From Emmonsiellopsis sp. PD_33 (Eukaryota > Ascomycota > Eurotiomycetes > Onygenales > Ajellomycetaceae): a DNA stretch of 64,000 nucleotides. Shown one piece after another: positions 47,301 through 58,461 of this stretch. Where the stretch lies: contig JANTQF010000066.1 of NCBI GenBank assembly GCA_032988165.1, positions 78,799 through 142,798 of the forward strand. Reading direction: 5' to 3'. Numbering within the stretch: position 1 is the first letter of the stretch; each line of letters starts with the position of its first letter. The notes beneath the pieces were generated by a model. It was not told where the DNA came from. It did not search any database and saw nothing but the letters and a program-made list of their open reading frames with translations. The position numbers and the translations under genes are program-made.

Positions 47301-48378
47301 ATTGAAGAGAGGCGTTGACCTCGAGAAAAGAGTCGACGACTGCCCCACTCCGTTGGCAGCCGCTGCCATGGCCGGTCACCTAGGAATTATAGAGCAGTTA
47401 CTCAAAGCGGGAGCAGCGATATATGACCCTCCGCGAACCCCCAACGTTTTGATAGAAGCATGCAAAAGCAAAAAAGCGGGAGCAGTTATTGAGTTCCTGC
47501 TCCAGAAGTTATCAAATCCTTCGACAAGAATGGCTGCTTGCGAAGAAGCCTTATCAGTGGCGCAACAGAGCGGAGACGAAATGTCCTTTACATTAATCCT
47601 CAGACAACTTCCCAAAACCACATCCATACTCTCCAAAGCGTGCATGTTTGGCTCGAAGGATGACGTCGAGTGGATTCTGGCACAAGGAATCGATGTTGAT
47701 AGTGATTTAGACAATGGTGGGCGAGCACTACACCTCGCTGCATATTACCAAAGACCAGTCCTCATTCCACTTCTCCTTCAAAAGGGCGCCAACATATGTT
47801 ATGTGAGTCCCAAGTATGGGACACCTATGTCAGCGGCATTCGAGGGACTTCTAGCTTTGAGAATAAGCAAGCAGCCATATTATTTATTGAATGAACAGCT
47901 CCTTGGCATGCTTCCTGAGGTACCTGCTCGTCGACAGGATTCATCTCCACTTGACTGGTGCGACGGTTCCAATGCGGAAGATCACTCCTGTGAACAAACT
48001 GTAAGAATGCTTTTACGCTTTGGGGCTGGTGTGAATCCTGCCCCAAGAGCTCTCCGAGTCGGCCCACCATTGCATCTTGCTTCTTACGCTGGAAGTCTGT
48101 CACTAGTACAGCTATGTCTCGAGAAAGGCGCGGACATCAACGCGACAGGGGGATACTTTGGCTCAGCTTTGATAGCCGCCATATGTGGTGACCATCCACC
48201 AGTCATTAAACTCCTCCTTGGGAAGGGCATCAATGTCAATATATTCTCACCAGTGCATGGAACTGCTCTCCATTGCGCTCGTCAAGAAGGCAGTCAATGG
48301 TTGAGGCGAATACTTCTTGACCTTGGGGCGTGGAACATGCCCTTGCTATGGCTCTCTGGCGCTGTCCCACATAACTAA
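41331..48378 (+). CDS. NACHT-ankyrin STAND (fungal NLR-type) protein, frame broken
   Basis: Exons 41331-41669, 41720-41933, 41987-43058 and 43111-48378. Residues 1-180 are the helical N-terminal domain common to fungal NACHT proteins (ILRDVFDKIIVWVN ... ALPWAGVRFLLQ). The NACHT NTPase has Walker A GVPGCGKTS (about 324-332) and Walker B TIVIDGVDEVEQ (about 436). The winged-helix end (SWLMCMREPLSS) leads to LDTVRFAHSSFKEFLEA and more than 20 ankyrin repeats. The frame stops at TGA 43343-43345 inside a T7 run, giving a 619-aa product; a -1 shift there opens 1678 further codons, total 2297 aa. Alternatively a 59-nt intron (43306-43364, weak GTGTAT donor) would restore frame but delete conserved REPL sequence. 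The second intron could also end at 42013 instead of 41986. Such proteins sense non-self or damage and can trigger cell death. Confidence 0.85.
43337..43343 (+). other. T7 run at the frame break of the NACHT-ankyrin gene
   Basis: The upstream frame reads GCA TTT TTT TGA. One more T, or a one-base backward slip, continues as TTG ACT GCT GTG into the ankyrin frame. Family-like sequence runs up to and directly past this point on both sides, so the two frames belong to one ancestral gene. Confidence 0.85.
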
Positions 48379-48850
48379 TACTTTTGCTCTATTTTCCTCC
48401 ATCTTTCATATGTTTTTCCTTTTTCCTTCAGAGATTAACCAGATACTAACTATGCAACTAATTGTCCACATTCATTTTCCCAATTATGACCTGAATGATT
48501 GGCAGCACTTACTGCAAACTGTTTTATATATCAAACACAACTACCTCCCTCTAGGCCACCCTCTTCCTTGTGAGTATTATTTCTCCTTCAAAGCACAATT
48601 TATCGGAGCCCATGATTTTCTAATCTATATATAGTGAGACCCCAAGCCCAACGTCCGAAACTTCGGCCGAGGTGTCATTAGCGTCAATGCATGTGCGGGG
48701 GGCCGCGGCTGCCTGGCCCACTTTGGACCCCGTAATTATAGATGATATCAGGCGTGCTTTTCGCATTCGAGTTCGCTCGAAATCGAAATCCAACTATTCA
48801 TAGGGCATCATTTTCTTTGACTCAGGAAGGAACTTACAGAAAAAGTAATA
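48379..48850. other. intergenic
   Basis: Ankyrin gene 3' flank and carotenoid-oxygenase promoter. No other feature seen. Confidence 0.5.
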
Positions 48851-50851
48851 ATGGCATCTAACCATCCGTATGTCGGAAACTATCTCTTCATCAAAGATAC
48901 TACCTGCTCTCCATCCACAGCACGATGAACTAACACGACTCCCCAGGTTCCTAACAGGCAACTTTGCTCCAGTCACCCGCACCCACCCTTTAGAGCCATG
49001 TGCCTACGAAGGCAAAATTCCCGACGAGCTTATCGGCGGCCAATACGTCCGCAATGGTAGCAATCCCATCGCCCAACTGTCCGGCAAGCAATACCACTGG
49101 TTCGATGGCGACGGCATGCTCGCGGGGGTATACTTCCGGCGCACATCCAAAACCAACAACAGTGACATCGGTGACGAACAAGACTCCCCCGTCCAGCCCG
49201 AGTTCGTAAACCAATATGTCCAAACCGATATCTACCTCGCATCAAAACAGCTATCCGCAAAGAGACTCCCAATAGTCCCCAGCATCGCAACAATGCTCGA
49301 TCCGGGCGTGTCGCTGTTTAGACTAACGTCTCAGATCTGGCGGACGATGGGTGTGGTGGCGGGGTCGTTTATTCGTTCATCGCAAAAGGCGATTAAGCGC
49401 ATTAGCGTTGCGAATACGAATATCATATACCATGATGGGCGGGTACTCGCGTTGTGTGAGAGTGGGCCGCCGATGCAGGTAGTTTTACCTGGTTTGGAGA
49501 CAGTAGGGTGGTTTACGGGAGTCGAGACGGAAGATGATGCGGGGGATTCGAAGGGGCAGGATGGGTTTGGTGGGAAGGGGTTGTTGAAGTTTTTGAAGGA
49601 GTGGACGACGGCACATGTGAGTATTGCTTGTTTTCGGCTGTGTTTTGGAGCTCAGGGGTCAATGGGAAGCTGATATGGTATGGTATTGTGTAGCCGCTGG
49701 TAGATCCTAGGACGTCCGAGTTGATCCTTTTTCATTCAACATTTTTGCCGCCATTTGTAAGGTACTCAGTTCTTCCGAGTACACAGACAAAACGGGAGAC
49801 AGATCCGGACACTCCGCAGCTTCTTGGAGTGACGGTACCCGGTATCAAGGCATCGAAGATGATGCATGATTTTGGCGTGTCTCCTGGGCATACCGTGATT
49901 ATCGACCATCCGCTCTTTAATAATCCTCTCAATGTTTGGAAGGGTCAGCCAGTTCTCCACTATGACGGGGAGCAAAGGACACGATTCGGGGTATTCCCAC
50001 GACACTCTCCGTCCAACGTGCGTTGGTTTGAATCGGATCCCTGTTGCATTTTTCATACAGTAAACACCTGGGATGACACCGATACAAAATCCGACAATGG
50101 CCCAAAAACAACTGCTGTTAACATGCTAGTTTGCCACATGCTCAGCGCCTCAATCGTATATGCAGCTGGGGACATCACGCTACCAAAACCTAAAAAACAT
50201 AACGTAAAGGCACCAAAGGATCATTGCAGGTTATACTACTACCAATTCAGCCTAACTGAACCATCCAACAAGATAGCCCATGAGTGGGCCCTTTCCGTCA
50301 TTCCTTTCGAATTCCCTGCCCTCCCACGAGACGAATGTCTCGGCGAAACCCGCTTCGTCTACGGCTGCTCGACCGCAGCATCAACGTACGAAGTCTCCCA
50401 GGGCCAACCTTTCAAGATCGACTGCCTAGTAAAGGTTGATGTCATGGCCCTAATTGAAAAGGGCAAAAGGACAAACCCACCACCGACCACCGGCGCCGTT
50501 GACACGCGGTCCATAGCCGAGATTCTTGCATCCGAGGACCCGAATGACCCCATCAAGGCTTTTAAATTGCCAAAGGGGATGTACGCGCAGGAATGCTCGT
50601 TTGTCAAGAAGCGAGATTCTCCAGACGAGGATGCTGGGTGGCTGGTGACGTTTGTTTTTGATGAGTCACAGCTGGAAGGGGGTCGGGATATTGAGGAAGC
50701 ATGGAGTGAGTTGTGGGTCATTGATGCAAGGGATATGCAGACGGTTGTTGCAAAAGTGAAACTGCCTCAAAGGGTGCCGTATGGGTTTCATGGGAGTTGG
50801 TTTACGGAGGAAGAAATTCAGAATCAGCTTCCAGCGAAGCAGAGACGATAG
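48851..50851 (+). CDS. carotenoid cleavage oxygenase family protein (RPE65-like)
   Basis: Three exons, 48851-48867, 48947-49616 and 49694-50851, giving 614 aa beginning MASNHPFLTGNFAPV. I preferred this start because it yields the family's NHPFLTGNFAPV opening and the 79-nt intron has a CTAAC branch; the alternative ATG at 48870 reads through this intron in frame. The four iron-binding histidines are all present: His229 (TAHPLVDP), His287 (MMHDFG), His350 (IFHTVNTWDD) and His595 (YGFHGSW). Motifs GQYVRNGSNP and HWFDGDGM are typical. It is a soluble or membrane-peripheral non-haem iron oxygenase that splits a double bond in carotenoids, apocarotenoids or stilbenes. The substrate cannot be told; it does not look like Neurospora CAO-1. 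No other carotenoid gene is near. Confidence 0.92.
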
Positions 50852-52214
50852 GTAGGTAGCCTAGTGATGTTAATTGAAGTAAATGAACATAAGTATTGTG
50901 TTTTCGATATCATGCAAAAGATTTCATCCCATGTAGAAAATCTTGAAATTTCTTCCTAACTCCCCTAATCCTTGGAGAGTGCCAGGCCACTATTTAATGA
51001 ACGGCGACCTTGACATCGTACCGAAAGCTAGACCAACACACCCTCGGATGATCAGTGCATATTCGCGCCAATACCGCGAAAAGACATCGTTCTCAGACCC
51101 ACCTATCCAAAACCCATTGAGAGAAATATCATACCACGTCGGTAGCTGATGAATCCGACATGGCCAGCCATGGTCGGGAGGTCACCGCTCCGCAATAGAT
51201 CCAGGGCTAGAGAGGGGTTATACATCCACGCCTTTCAATCCCTGATGGATAGTGGGGGGAAAAGACCTGAAATAAGGAAGCCTAACATCCTGCAACGCAA
51301 TCCTTGCTGCCTCAGGAGAAAACGAAGTGGATGAGTCAAGGGGCGAGTACTCCGTAGGGTGGATGGAGAGGATAGACTGGAAGTTCGAAGTGGGGAAGTA
51401 GTTAACTAAATAAGTTAACTAGTTATCTTATCAGATCATCAGCAAGCACAGGGATGCTGCTCCAAAGAACTGTGAACTAGTACTGTAATAGTACTGTAAT
51501 AGTAGTACCCCCGGAGCTCTCCCCGAAGTGTTGTCCGTTATTGATATTAAATTCCTCGCATTAAATCTGATAAATAGGGCGGAAAAACCTTTGTATCACC
51601 ACCAATGTGTTGCAACGAGGTTAGCCAGCCCCTACTGTCTAGCCCTAATTGGCCTACATAAAATAGCCCCGTCCTTTCATAGCGATGAAACCAAACATTA
51701 CATCCCGTGGTGCATCACAAGGCGAGGAAATGTTCTACTTCTGGTATGGACATCCCAGTGCGTTTGAAATGGAATATTGCTTTTGACTATTATTATGCTG
51801 GCAAGTATATTTCAAAGTTAGAGATGAGGAACAATGTTTTCAGATGAAGAGGAAGTAAAAGCAAAAGATAATATAGTATTAAATGTAAAAGGATTGGCGT
51901 ATTATATACAACAGAACTTTTAAAATCGAGGATCAGAGCATTGATAAAACAAACAACTAATGCCTAGTCAAAACAGAAGATCAAAATGCTGCAAATACAT
52001 CACTGTACCCCCATTTTTTAGCGCTCGCAAGGATATCAGCATCGCCAAAGGACTCTATAAAACAAGGGAAAGCAATGGTAGTGGATATAAGTAGGAAATA
52101 AAGAAAAATAGGAAAACAAGCAGCCATCATGGACATCGTAACATATCAGTTTTCTCTCGCCCTTCCCCCAGCACCATCAGTGCGTGCTGGGGAAAGGACT
52201 CAGGCGCGAAGTAA
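50852..52214. other. intergenic, AT-rich
   Basis: A short direct repeat, AGTACTGTAAT, occurs twice near 51478-51500, and GTTAACT motifs lie around 51400-51425. No gene recognised. Confidence 0.5.
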
Positions 52215-52454
52215 TCATCGAGTCGCGAAGTAGGCAGCCCGAGCCTCCATCAATACGGCCTTATCGGGGTTGCTCGAGCCTGTCCAAGGCGAGACCGAGA
52301 GGGTGGACTTCTTATTTGATGGTCGGAAGGCAGCCTTGATGGCTGACAACGTCGATGTGGTCGAGGAGCTGAAGGTTGAGGCGGATGAGCTCTCAGGAGC
52401 GGAGCAAGAAGCAGCCTTGGAGGCGGTGGTGCTCGAGGAAGTGTTGGAAGGCAT
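52215..52454 (-). CDS. small Ser/Ala-rich hypothetical protein
   Basis: 79 codons, starting MPSNTSSSTTASKAAS and ending KAVLMEARAAYFATR. The N-terminal half is almost only Ser, Thr and Ala; the last third is more ordered, with a basic IKAAFRPSNKKSTLSV stretch. A TATAAG element lies about 300 bases upstream on the minus strand (about 52751-52757), and the leader is C/A-rich on that strand, which favours a real transcript. No signal peptide. I do not recognise a family. It could be one of the small abundant fungal stress or conidiation proteins, but that is only a guess from size and composition. Confidence 0.5.
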   Translation of the reverse strand: MPSNTSSSTTASKAASCSAPESSSASTFSSSTTSTLSAIKAAFRPSNKKSTLSVSPWTGSSNPDKAVLMEARAAYFATR

Positions 52455-54352
52455 GGTGAAGTTTTTTATTTGTGTGGTTTTGGAAATGGGTGGTTGAGGA
52501 ATTGTTGCGGGGATGTTGACGAATTTGGAGGAGCTGATGCGAGGAGTATCGGTTTTATTGTTGGTATGGTGTTTCGACTGTAGATGTCTTGGAGATATGT
52601 ATTTCTCTTTTGTTTGGCAGGTATGTAGAATATGTTCTTGGTAGATTCAAGTTGTGAGAGGGAGATGATCGTTCGGATGCTTGGAGGCTTGATGGAATGC
52701 TGATGATGATAGAGAAAAAAAGCAGAATAAGAAGGGATTTGACCCCCTTCTTATAGATATCTCATAGGATTAACCACGGCTACCAATCCCCAAAACAACG
52801 GCATCGAAGCTGCAACTTCAAGTCCCCATTAGTAAGTTCCTCGTTTGGAAGAATCGAAGAAGAGACGCAAAAATGACTCTGACACTAGTTGACTCCACTC
52901 TACCCGCCATCAAAATCGATGCAAACTTCCATTGGGCACCTCCAGCTTTGAACAAGGCCACTCGTGTCAAGAGGTGCCTGAATTATTAATACGCAGGCCC
53001 CATGCCGGAGACTGGAGGGATGACGCTTTCTTGACCAGGGTGGGAACATGCGAAATTGCCAAGCACAGGTCGAACGCCCTATGGACGATGTATTCCAACT
53101 TGCGCTGTGTCCTCGTTCGAGTAATTTGTAAGAGTCATGACTAGCAGGGTGCCCAAGACCATCCAAGCAAACATACTAGTAACCACTGGCAACTTTGTGC
53201 TGGCCGCGCAGACTTTGTCCATCTGCTTCATGAGCAGTTGCAGGCAACAGAGTTCTCGGGACCGTCAATACACATCCAGCCAGAACGGAATCGCTCTCTA
53301 ATCGAGGATCCAGCCAAGGGCAAAGCAAGCAGCAACATCTTCGCTTGCTGCCCTTCCAGCCCCTTTCGGAGCATCTTGTCCGTGCCAACCGAGGGTTTCT
53401 CGTATTTCACAAAGCTGCTCATCTAAGCAAGCCCAGTTTCGAATCCTGTCAACCAGGGTAAACAAAGCTTGACATTTGCTGCTTGCCGTTGAGTGGTGAG
53501 TTTAACAAAGTTCCATCTCGTATTTTATGCCGGCTATGTTATGTTGTGATGTGGAGTCGAGGAATTGTTGATGAAGAATAATGCTGCTTAGCTAAACAAG
53601 GGCATTGACAACTGTGACGTCATAGGTGTTCGGTAGCCTCCAAGCGAAAGGAAAATAATCGTGTTGCCTTCGAAGTTCTTGCTCACATATTGGCGATCTC
53701 TTGCTAGATTTCGAGTTTCTTCCAAGGTCCCACATTCAACAATTCGAAGTCGAGAAAAGAATCAAAAGCCCTCCCGGACAGTCTGTTCTAACCAGAGATG
53801 GGAGTCGGGGAAGCATGAGTCAGGACATCCATACGAGGACAATTTCATATTATTGGTCCTTTCCATGATACCTCCCACAAGCCAAATTCCAGACCCAAAG
53901 CACAGTCATCCTTCAAAGTCAAAAAGCGGGAAATAAATTAAAGTTTCTGAGTTTGTTTTGACGTCCAACATGCGCCACGCACGCACGCCCTTCGACTCGC
54001 GAGACAAACATTCAATGCAGAATAACAACCGCCGAGTCTCGGATGGAACTATGTATTCTCCACTCTTCGCTTCTGTTTCTCGCTTCCGGAAACACAGCCA
54101 TGCATTATGACAACCGCCGAGTCGCTATTAAACTCCCTTCGTTTCCACTTCTCGCTTTCAGAAACACCGCCAATGCATTATGACAACCGCCGCGCCCTAT
54201 GAACAATATATCCAACACCTCGCTTCCTTCCACTGCTTACCAACAAACAGCCAGATCCTATCCATCCCCTCCAATCCTCCCCTTCTCGTTCTCGCCCCCG
54301 CTTCAAAGGTTGGAAATCACATCTTTTGCCCCGCTGCCACCCAATCAGAATC
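52455..54352. other. intergenic with a short tandem repeat
   Basis: No gene I can support. Around 53990-54195 a unit containing CAACCGCCG recurs three times (54026, 54111, 54184), with a longer match between the last two. Confidence 0.5.
54010..54195. repeat. imperfect tandem repeat, 73-85 nt period, three units
   Basis: The shared core is TTCTCGCTT..GAAACAC..GCC.ATGCATTATGACAACCGCCG in the second and third units. The first unit retains only TTCAATGCAGAATAACAACCGCCGAG-like sequence. It lies just upstream of the plus-strand tRNA gene. Confidence 0.65.
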
Positions 54353-54426
54353 GGCACCGTGGTGTAGTTGGTTATCACATGAGTCTAACACACTCAGGGT
54401 CTCCAGTTCGAGCCTGGACGGCGTCA
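54353..54426 (+). tRNA. tRNA-Val (AAC), one acceptor-stem mismatch
   Basis: 74 nt without intron. Anticodon stem TGAGT/ACTCA closes the loop CTAACAC with anticodon AAC. A-box-like TGGTGTAGTTGG and T-arm CCAGTTCGAGCCTGG are intact. In the acceptor stem GGCACCG against CGGCGTC, position 4:69 is A-C and the other pairs hold (one G-U). Discriminator base A. T-rich terminator tracts follow within 20 bases. Confidence 0.9.
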
Positions 54427-54816
54427 GATCAAGGTTTTCTTTTTTTGTCCCTTCTTTTTTTCATCCCCGGTTTGTTGGACGTTGTCGTGATGATGTCCTG
54501 TTGAAGGAGGGGAGGGATGAAAAAAAAAAACTTTTCAGGTATTTGGATGTCACGTGCATGCGCGTAACTTTTTTTTCTCTCATAGCGCGGTTTATCGGTT
54601 GCCCGCCTCGAGGCCTTCGGAAGTGTTGGACATCAATAAAAAGCTGTAGGGAGACGTTCTCAGATGCGGGATACGGAAGAAAGTCTCAGACTGTACTCCT
54701 CTGCGCGGTAAATAAGAAAAAAAGGTATCAATTCACCATTCCAAGCTCGCTGAGATCCGCCCCTGAACCTGGCACCCACCAAAAAAAAATGCTATGGCAA
54801 AAAAGGAAATATCAGA
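54427..54816. other. spacer between two convergent tRNA genes
   Basis: Contains T- and A-runs that serve as Pol III stops for each gene. Open frames crossing it are by-products. Confidence 0.6.
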
Positions 54817-54890
54817 TGATGTCGTCCAGGCTCGAACTGGAGACCCTGAGTGTGTTAGACTCATGTGATAACCAACTACACCACGACACC
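54817..54890 (-). tRNA. tRNA-Val (AAC)
   Basis: Same body sequence as the plus-strand copy, including the CTAACAC anticodon loop and the T-arm. The acceptor stem GGTGTCG/CGACATC pairs fully (one G-U), discriminator base A. A T6 run follows 12-20 bases downstream on the minus strand. Confidence 0.93.
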
Positions 54891-55448
54891 ACTTGTTATT
54901 GGCGAATTTTCGGCTGGCTGGAATTATCTTTACGGTGCGGTATTTTGTGGACATCAACGCCCTGACTTAGGCTACTTTCATACGGTAATGTGTTTCTGGA
55001 GCGCTAAATAGTTGTACTCTCCTTGACTGGTGACAATATAGATCTGGAATTAAGGCCGCATCAGCCAATGAGGCGTGTATTCATAGATCGAAACATGGTG
55101 GTCGGATATACTGTGGTTTGTTGACATATGAGAGTAAATATATATCTCCGACTGAAAGTGAGCCAGGCCGACGGCTTACCCCTTTATCTAACACCACACA
55201 TACATATCAATACTCATATGACTTCATTTTGGTTGTGCTGTACATTTGACAGCGGATTCCAAACGGATCAAGGAAAAACCACAACCAATGTCTAAAAAGC
55301 GAAGATAGTGAAAAAAGAAAGGGCAAAAAATGCCATGAGAGATATGCCGCCAAGTAGACAAATATACAATAACCGAATCAACCATGCCACAGAACTCAAG
55401 AACAGACAAACAAAAAGAAAAACAAAAAGAAAAGGGCCCAAGATATAT
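54891..55448. other. intergenic
   Basis: tRNA 5' flank and ETF-alpha 3' flank. No coding sequence seen. Confidence 0.5.
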
Positions 55449-56669
55449 CTATTTCTTCAGCTTCTCCGTCAACTCAGGCACCTTCTCAAACAGATCACCC
55501 ACCAAGCCCACATCGGCAACTTGGAAAATCGGCGCATCGGGATCCTTGTTAATCGCCGCAATAACCTTGCTATCCTTCATACCAGCCAAATGCTGAATAG
55601 CTCCCGAAATACCCGCGCAAAGATATAGTTCCGGGGCAACGTTCTTACCCGTCTGGCCAACCTGGAGACTGTTATCCGCAAATCCACTGTCAACAGCGGC
55701 ACGGGAGGCGCCAATGGCAGCACCCAGAGCATCAGCGAGGGGAGGCATCAGTCTGTCGAACTCCTCCTTGGACTTCAGACCGCGGCCACCGGAGACCACG
55801 CGCGAGGCGGTACCGAGATCAGGTCGGTCGGACTTGGCCAGGTCTTCGGAGACCCATTCGGTTGGACAGGCGACATTGGGGTCCGCACCGTCGACAATCT
55901 CGGCTGAGCCGCCGGTTGCCTCGCCTGCTTGGAAGGCGGTGCCACGGACGGTGATGATCTTGACTGGATCGGTGGATTGGACGGTGAGAATGGCGTTGCC
56001 AGCGTAGATGGGACGGACGAAGGCTGCGAATGGGCGGGTTAGCATAATTATCACCGTGGACTGGGTTTGATAGGGGATATCGCACTGTCTTCGCTCTCAA
56101 TGGCTGTGATATCGGAGATTTGCTGGGAGTCGAGGAGGGCGGCGACACGGGGGAGAACGTTCTTTCCAAAAGCACCGTGGCTAGCAATGACGTGCGTGAA
56201 TCCTTCCTTCTTAATATTTTCAACGAGGAGAGGAGCAAAGTTCTCGGGCAATCCCTAATTGCGGACATAGAATTAGCAATGTCATCTTCAAGAACCTGAA
56301 CAGCCTGATACCACACAGATCCAAAGCCCTGCCCCTCTAAACAAATCCAAACTATACCTTCTCATATGCCGCATTGTCCACCGCGAGAACCTTATCCAGT
56401 CCCTTAATCTTCGCCGCTTCGACCGCCGCACTGCCTTTAACACCAGCGCCCGCCACAAACGCCGTTATCGAGCCACCCAATTTCTGCGCAGCAGAAATCG
56501 CCGAGAGCGAGGAGCCTTGAATCTTGCCATCGCGCTGTTCGAGAACAGCTAACGTCGAGAGGAGCCGGGAGAGTGCTGAGAGTTGGGCCCGGGAGATGGA
56601 GGGCTGTGTGAGAGGCCGAGCGGCCGCCCGGAGGATGGAGGTCCTGCCGCTGGCGAGGATGGAGGACAT
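55449..56669 (-). CDS. electron transfer flavoprotein alpha subunit
   Basis: Three exons, 56669-56358, 56254-56086 and 56023-55449, giving 351 aa, the normal length. The N-terminus (MSSILASGRTSILRAAARPL) is a clear mitochondrial targeting sequence. The N-terminal ETF domain runs LAVLEQRDGKIQGSSLSAISAAQKLGG; the C-terminal FAD domain carries SGGRGLKSKEEF, VGQTGKNVAPELYLCAGISGAIQH and the closing INKDPDAPIFQVADVGLVGDLFE. In the mitochondrial matrix it pairs with the beta subunit, takes electrons from acyl-CoA and other dehydrogenases and passes them to ETF-ubiquinone oxidoreductase. The second intron was placed from a GTGCGA donor, a CTAAC branch and a CAG acceptor, joining ESEDT to FVRPIYAGN as the family demands. 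Confidence 0.96.
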
Positions 56670-58320
56670 GATTGTGCTTGGGGCTGTTGTTCGGAGGGTG
56701 TATTTTAGGGCGGAGGGTTCTTTGCCTTCTTGAGGGAGGCTTGGAGGTTGTAGGATTCACCCAGCTGAGACCAATTGCAGCGGAATGGAGCTGGTTTGGT
56801 TGTTGATTCTTAGATTCTCGGAGGGGAGGTTGTTTGCCGCAGGCCGATGGTCGGGTATCCGGATGACTCAGCACGGCTTCGGAAATTCACGGCCCACGCA
56901 AAATGGCCGAGAGATATCGCCGTCACGGAGAAAATATAGTATCCTCTAAATAAACAACATCCCCCTTACTGTTGGATATGATAACTCTTTGGGTCAGGTA
57001 TCGAATCCTTGGCTGATGGTATATAGCCATCTCTTTTATTCTGGGCAACATCTGCCTCGAGCAACCCAGCGGGGATACAAAGAAACTTCCACCAGAGGAC
57101 GAAAGCAGTTTCATGACAATAGTGGGATCTATATCACGGCCTGACCTGAGGCTGGAAGCACTCGAAAGCTACTATTATTATGCCTGCTTAACTACTTTGG
57201 GATAAGGTATAAAGATCCGTTTGAAGGTTTCCAGGCATGATTGTGCAGGATCATTGACCTCCTCGTGTCAATGCTCGTCTATAACTGGAGACTATAAACT
57301 CCGCGGCATACCGATATATGACGGCCAAGGTAGCGGAAATATATGACCCCGAAAAACCGTCACTCAACGGCCAACTAATGGGCTACTAACGGTCACCCTG
57401 ATCAAATAATCAAGCAAAATCTATATACCACTTAGCATGGATTTTGACTCAATAGTCAACCCTACTACTAAACATCTATCACGGAGTTGACTCCCTATCT
57501 CTGTATTTTACCCGTTGTTGACCTGTAGTTAACCCTACTAACACCCTGTCTACACTGCTGCACTACTACACCTCTACATCACTGATACCCGCGGGCCACT
57601 TGCATATTGGATACGTAGGACAGTAGGGATGTTAGTGGTATACATATGAGCAGGCGGATTTGAAGCTTCAAATCAATAGAAGATACAGCTGGGGACAGAA
57701 GAAGAGAATATATATTATCTCCTTCCTACTAGGCAAAGAGTAGTACTCTGGTCAATTTACCTACTATGTTCAAGTTCTACTCCACGTTTAGATGTATTGA
57801 GGTTACGGGGTCCAGTGGTGGTTTATATAGATATTTAGTTCATTACATAGATGTCAAAATCCACGAAATATATTAAAATCTACCATTCGATCTACATTTT
57901 ATATGACTTGACTGCCATTTGACTGACCGTCAGTCAATAGTGGATTCTGTACATCGTAAATACATAGATTCCGGAATGGGGAGGTGGGAAGTCACTGCTT
58001 AGGCTTCGAGCAATCCTATTGGCTAGGGATATAGATCTCCGATGACGTCGAGGTGAAAGGAATCTCTTCACCATCCCTCCGCTGCAAGACTGCAAAACAT
58101 AGGAATGAACTAAACCCAAACTTTCCCTCTTCCAAAAAGGACTTCTTCCGTTCTGGATTTCCCAGCGGATCCTCATGCTTCTGTTCGCACTATTTTGACG
58201 TCATTTTCAAACTCAGCGGGGCCCCTGGCCCCCTACCTTTCTATTTGAATTTAGTACTGACCATGGACACAGAATCCGAGATTCACGTTTAAATAATCTT
58301 ATATTCATGGTTACCTAACG
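56670..58320. other. intergenic, AT-rich with repeated TTGAC/GTTAAC motifs
   Basis: The ETF promoter lies at the left end. Around 57441-57540 AGTCAACCCTACTA and AGTTAACCCTACTA repeat, and a perfect 9-nt palindrome sits at 57919-57937. No gene seen. Confidence 0.5.
57919..57937. repeat. 19-nt palindrome TTGACTGAC-C-GTCAGTCAA
   Basis: Nine-base arms are exactly complementary around one central base. It is about 525 bases upstream of the plus-strand nucleotidyltransferase-like gene and looks like a dimeric factor site, but no known factor is assigned. Confidence 0.6.
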
Positions 58321-58327
58321 TATAAAA
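58321..58327 (+). promoter_or_regulatory. TATA box of the 58462 gene
   Basis: TATAAAA, 141 bases before the ATG, followed by a leader holding an ACT/ACA triplet repeat. Confidence 0.5.
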
Positions 58328-58365
58328 CAGTCATAATTGCCGTCATAGCATCTCGACACAGCAAT

Positions 58366-58413
58366 AACTATTACTACTACTACAACAACTACTACAACAA
58401 CAACTACTACTAC
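58366..58413. repeat. (ACT/ACA)n trinucleotide repeat in the 5' leader
   Basis: About 48 bases of ACT and ACA triplets, G-free, between the TATA element and the start codon. Confidence 0.8.
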
Positions 58414-58461
58414 TTATCTGTCTGACATTACGCAACTCCCCCGCAACAAGAAGAATCCAAG

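Noticed and set aside
53228..53422. 64-codon minus-strand frame starting MSSFVKYEKPSVG
   Set aside because: It begins with a real ATG and reads plausibly, but it is short, matches nothing I know, and has no promoter or splice support.
54180..54965. 261-codon plus-strand frame
   Set aside because: It runs through both tRNA genes and their poly-T/poly-A terminators, so it is chance.
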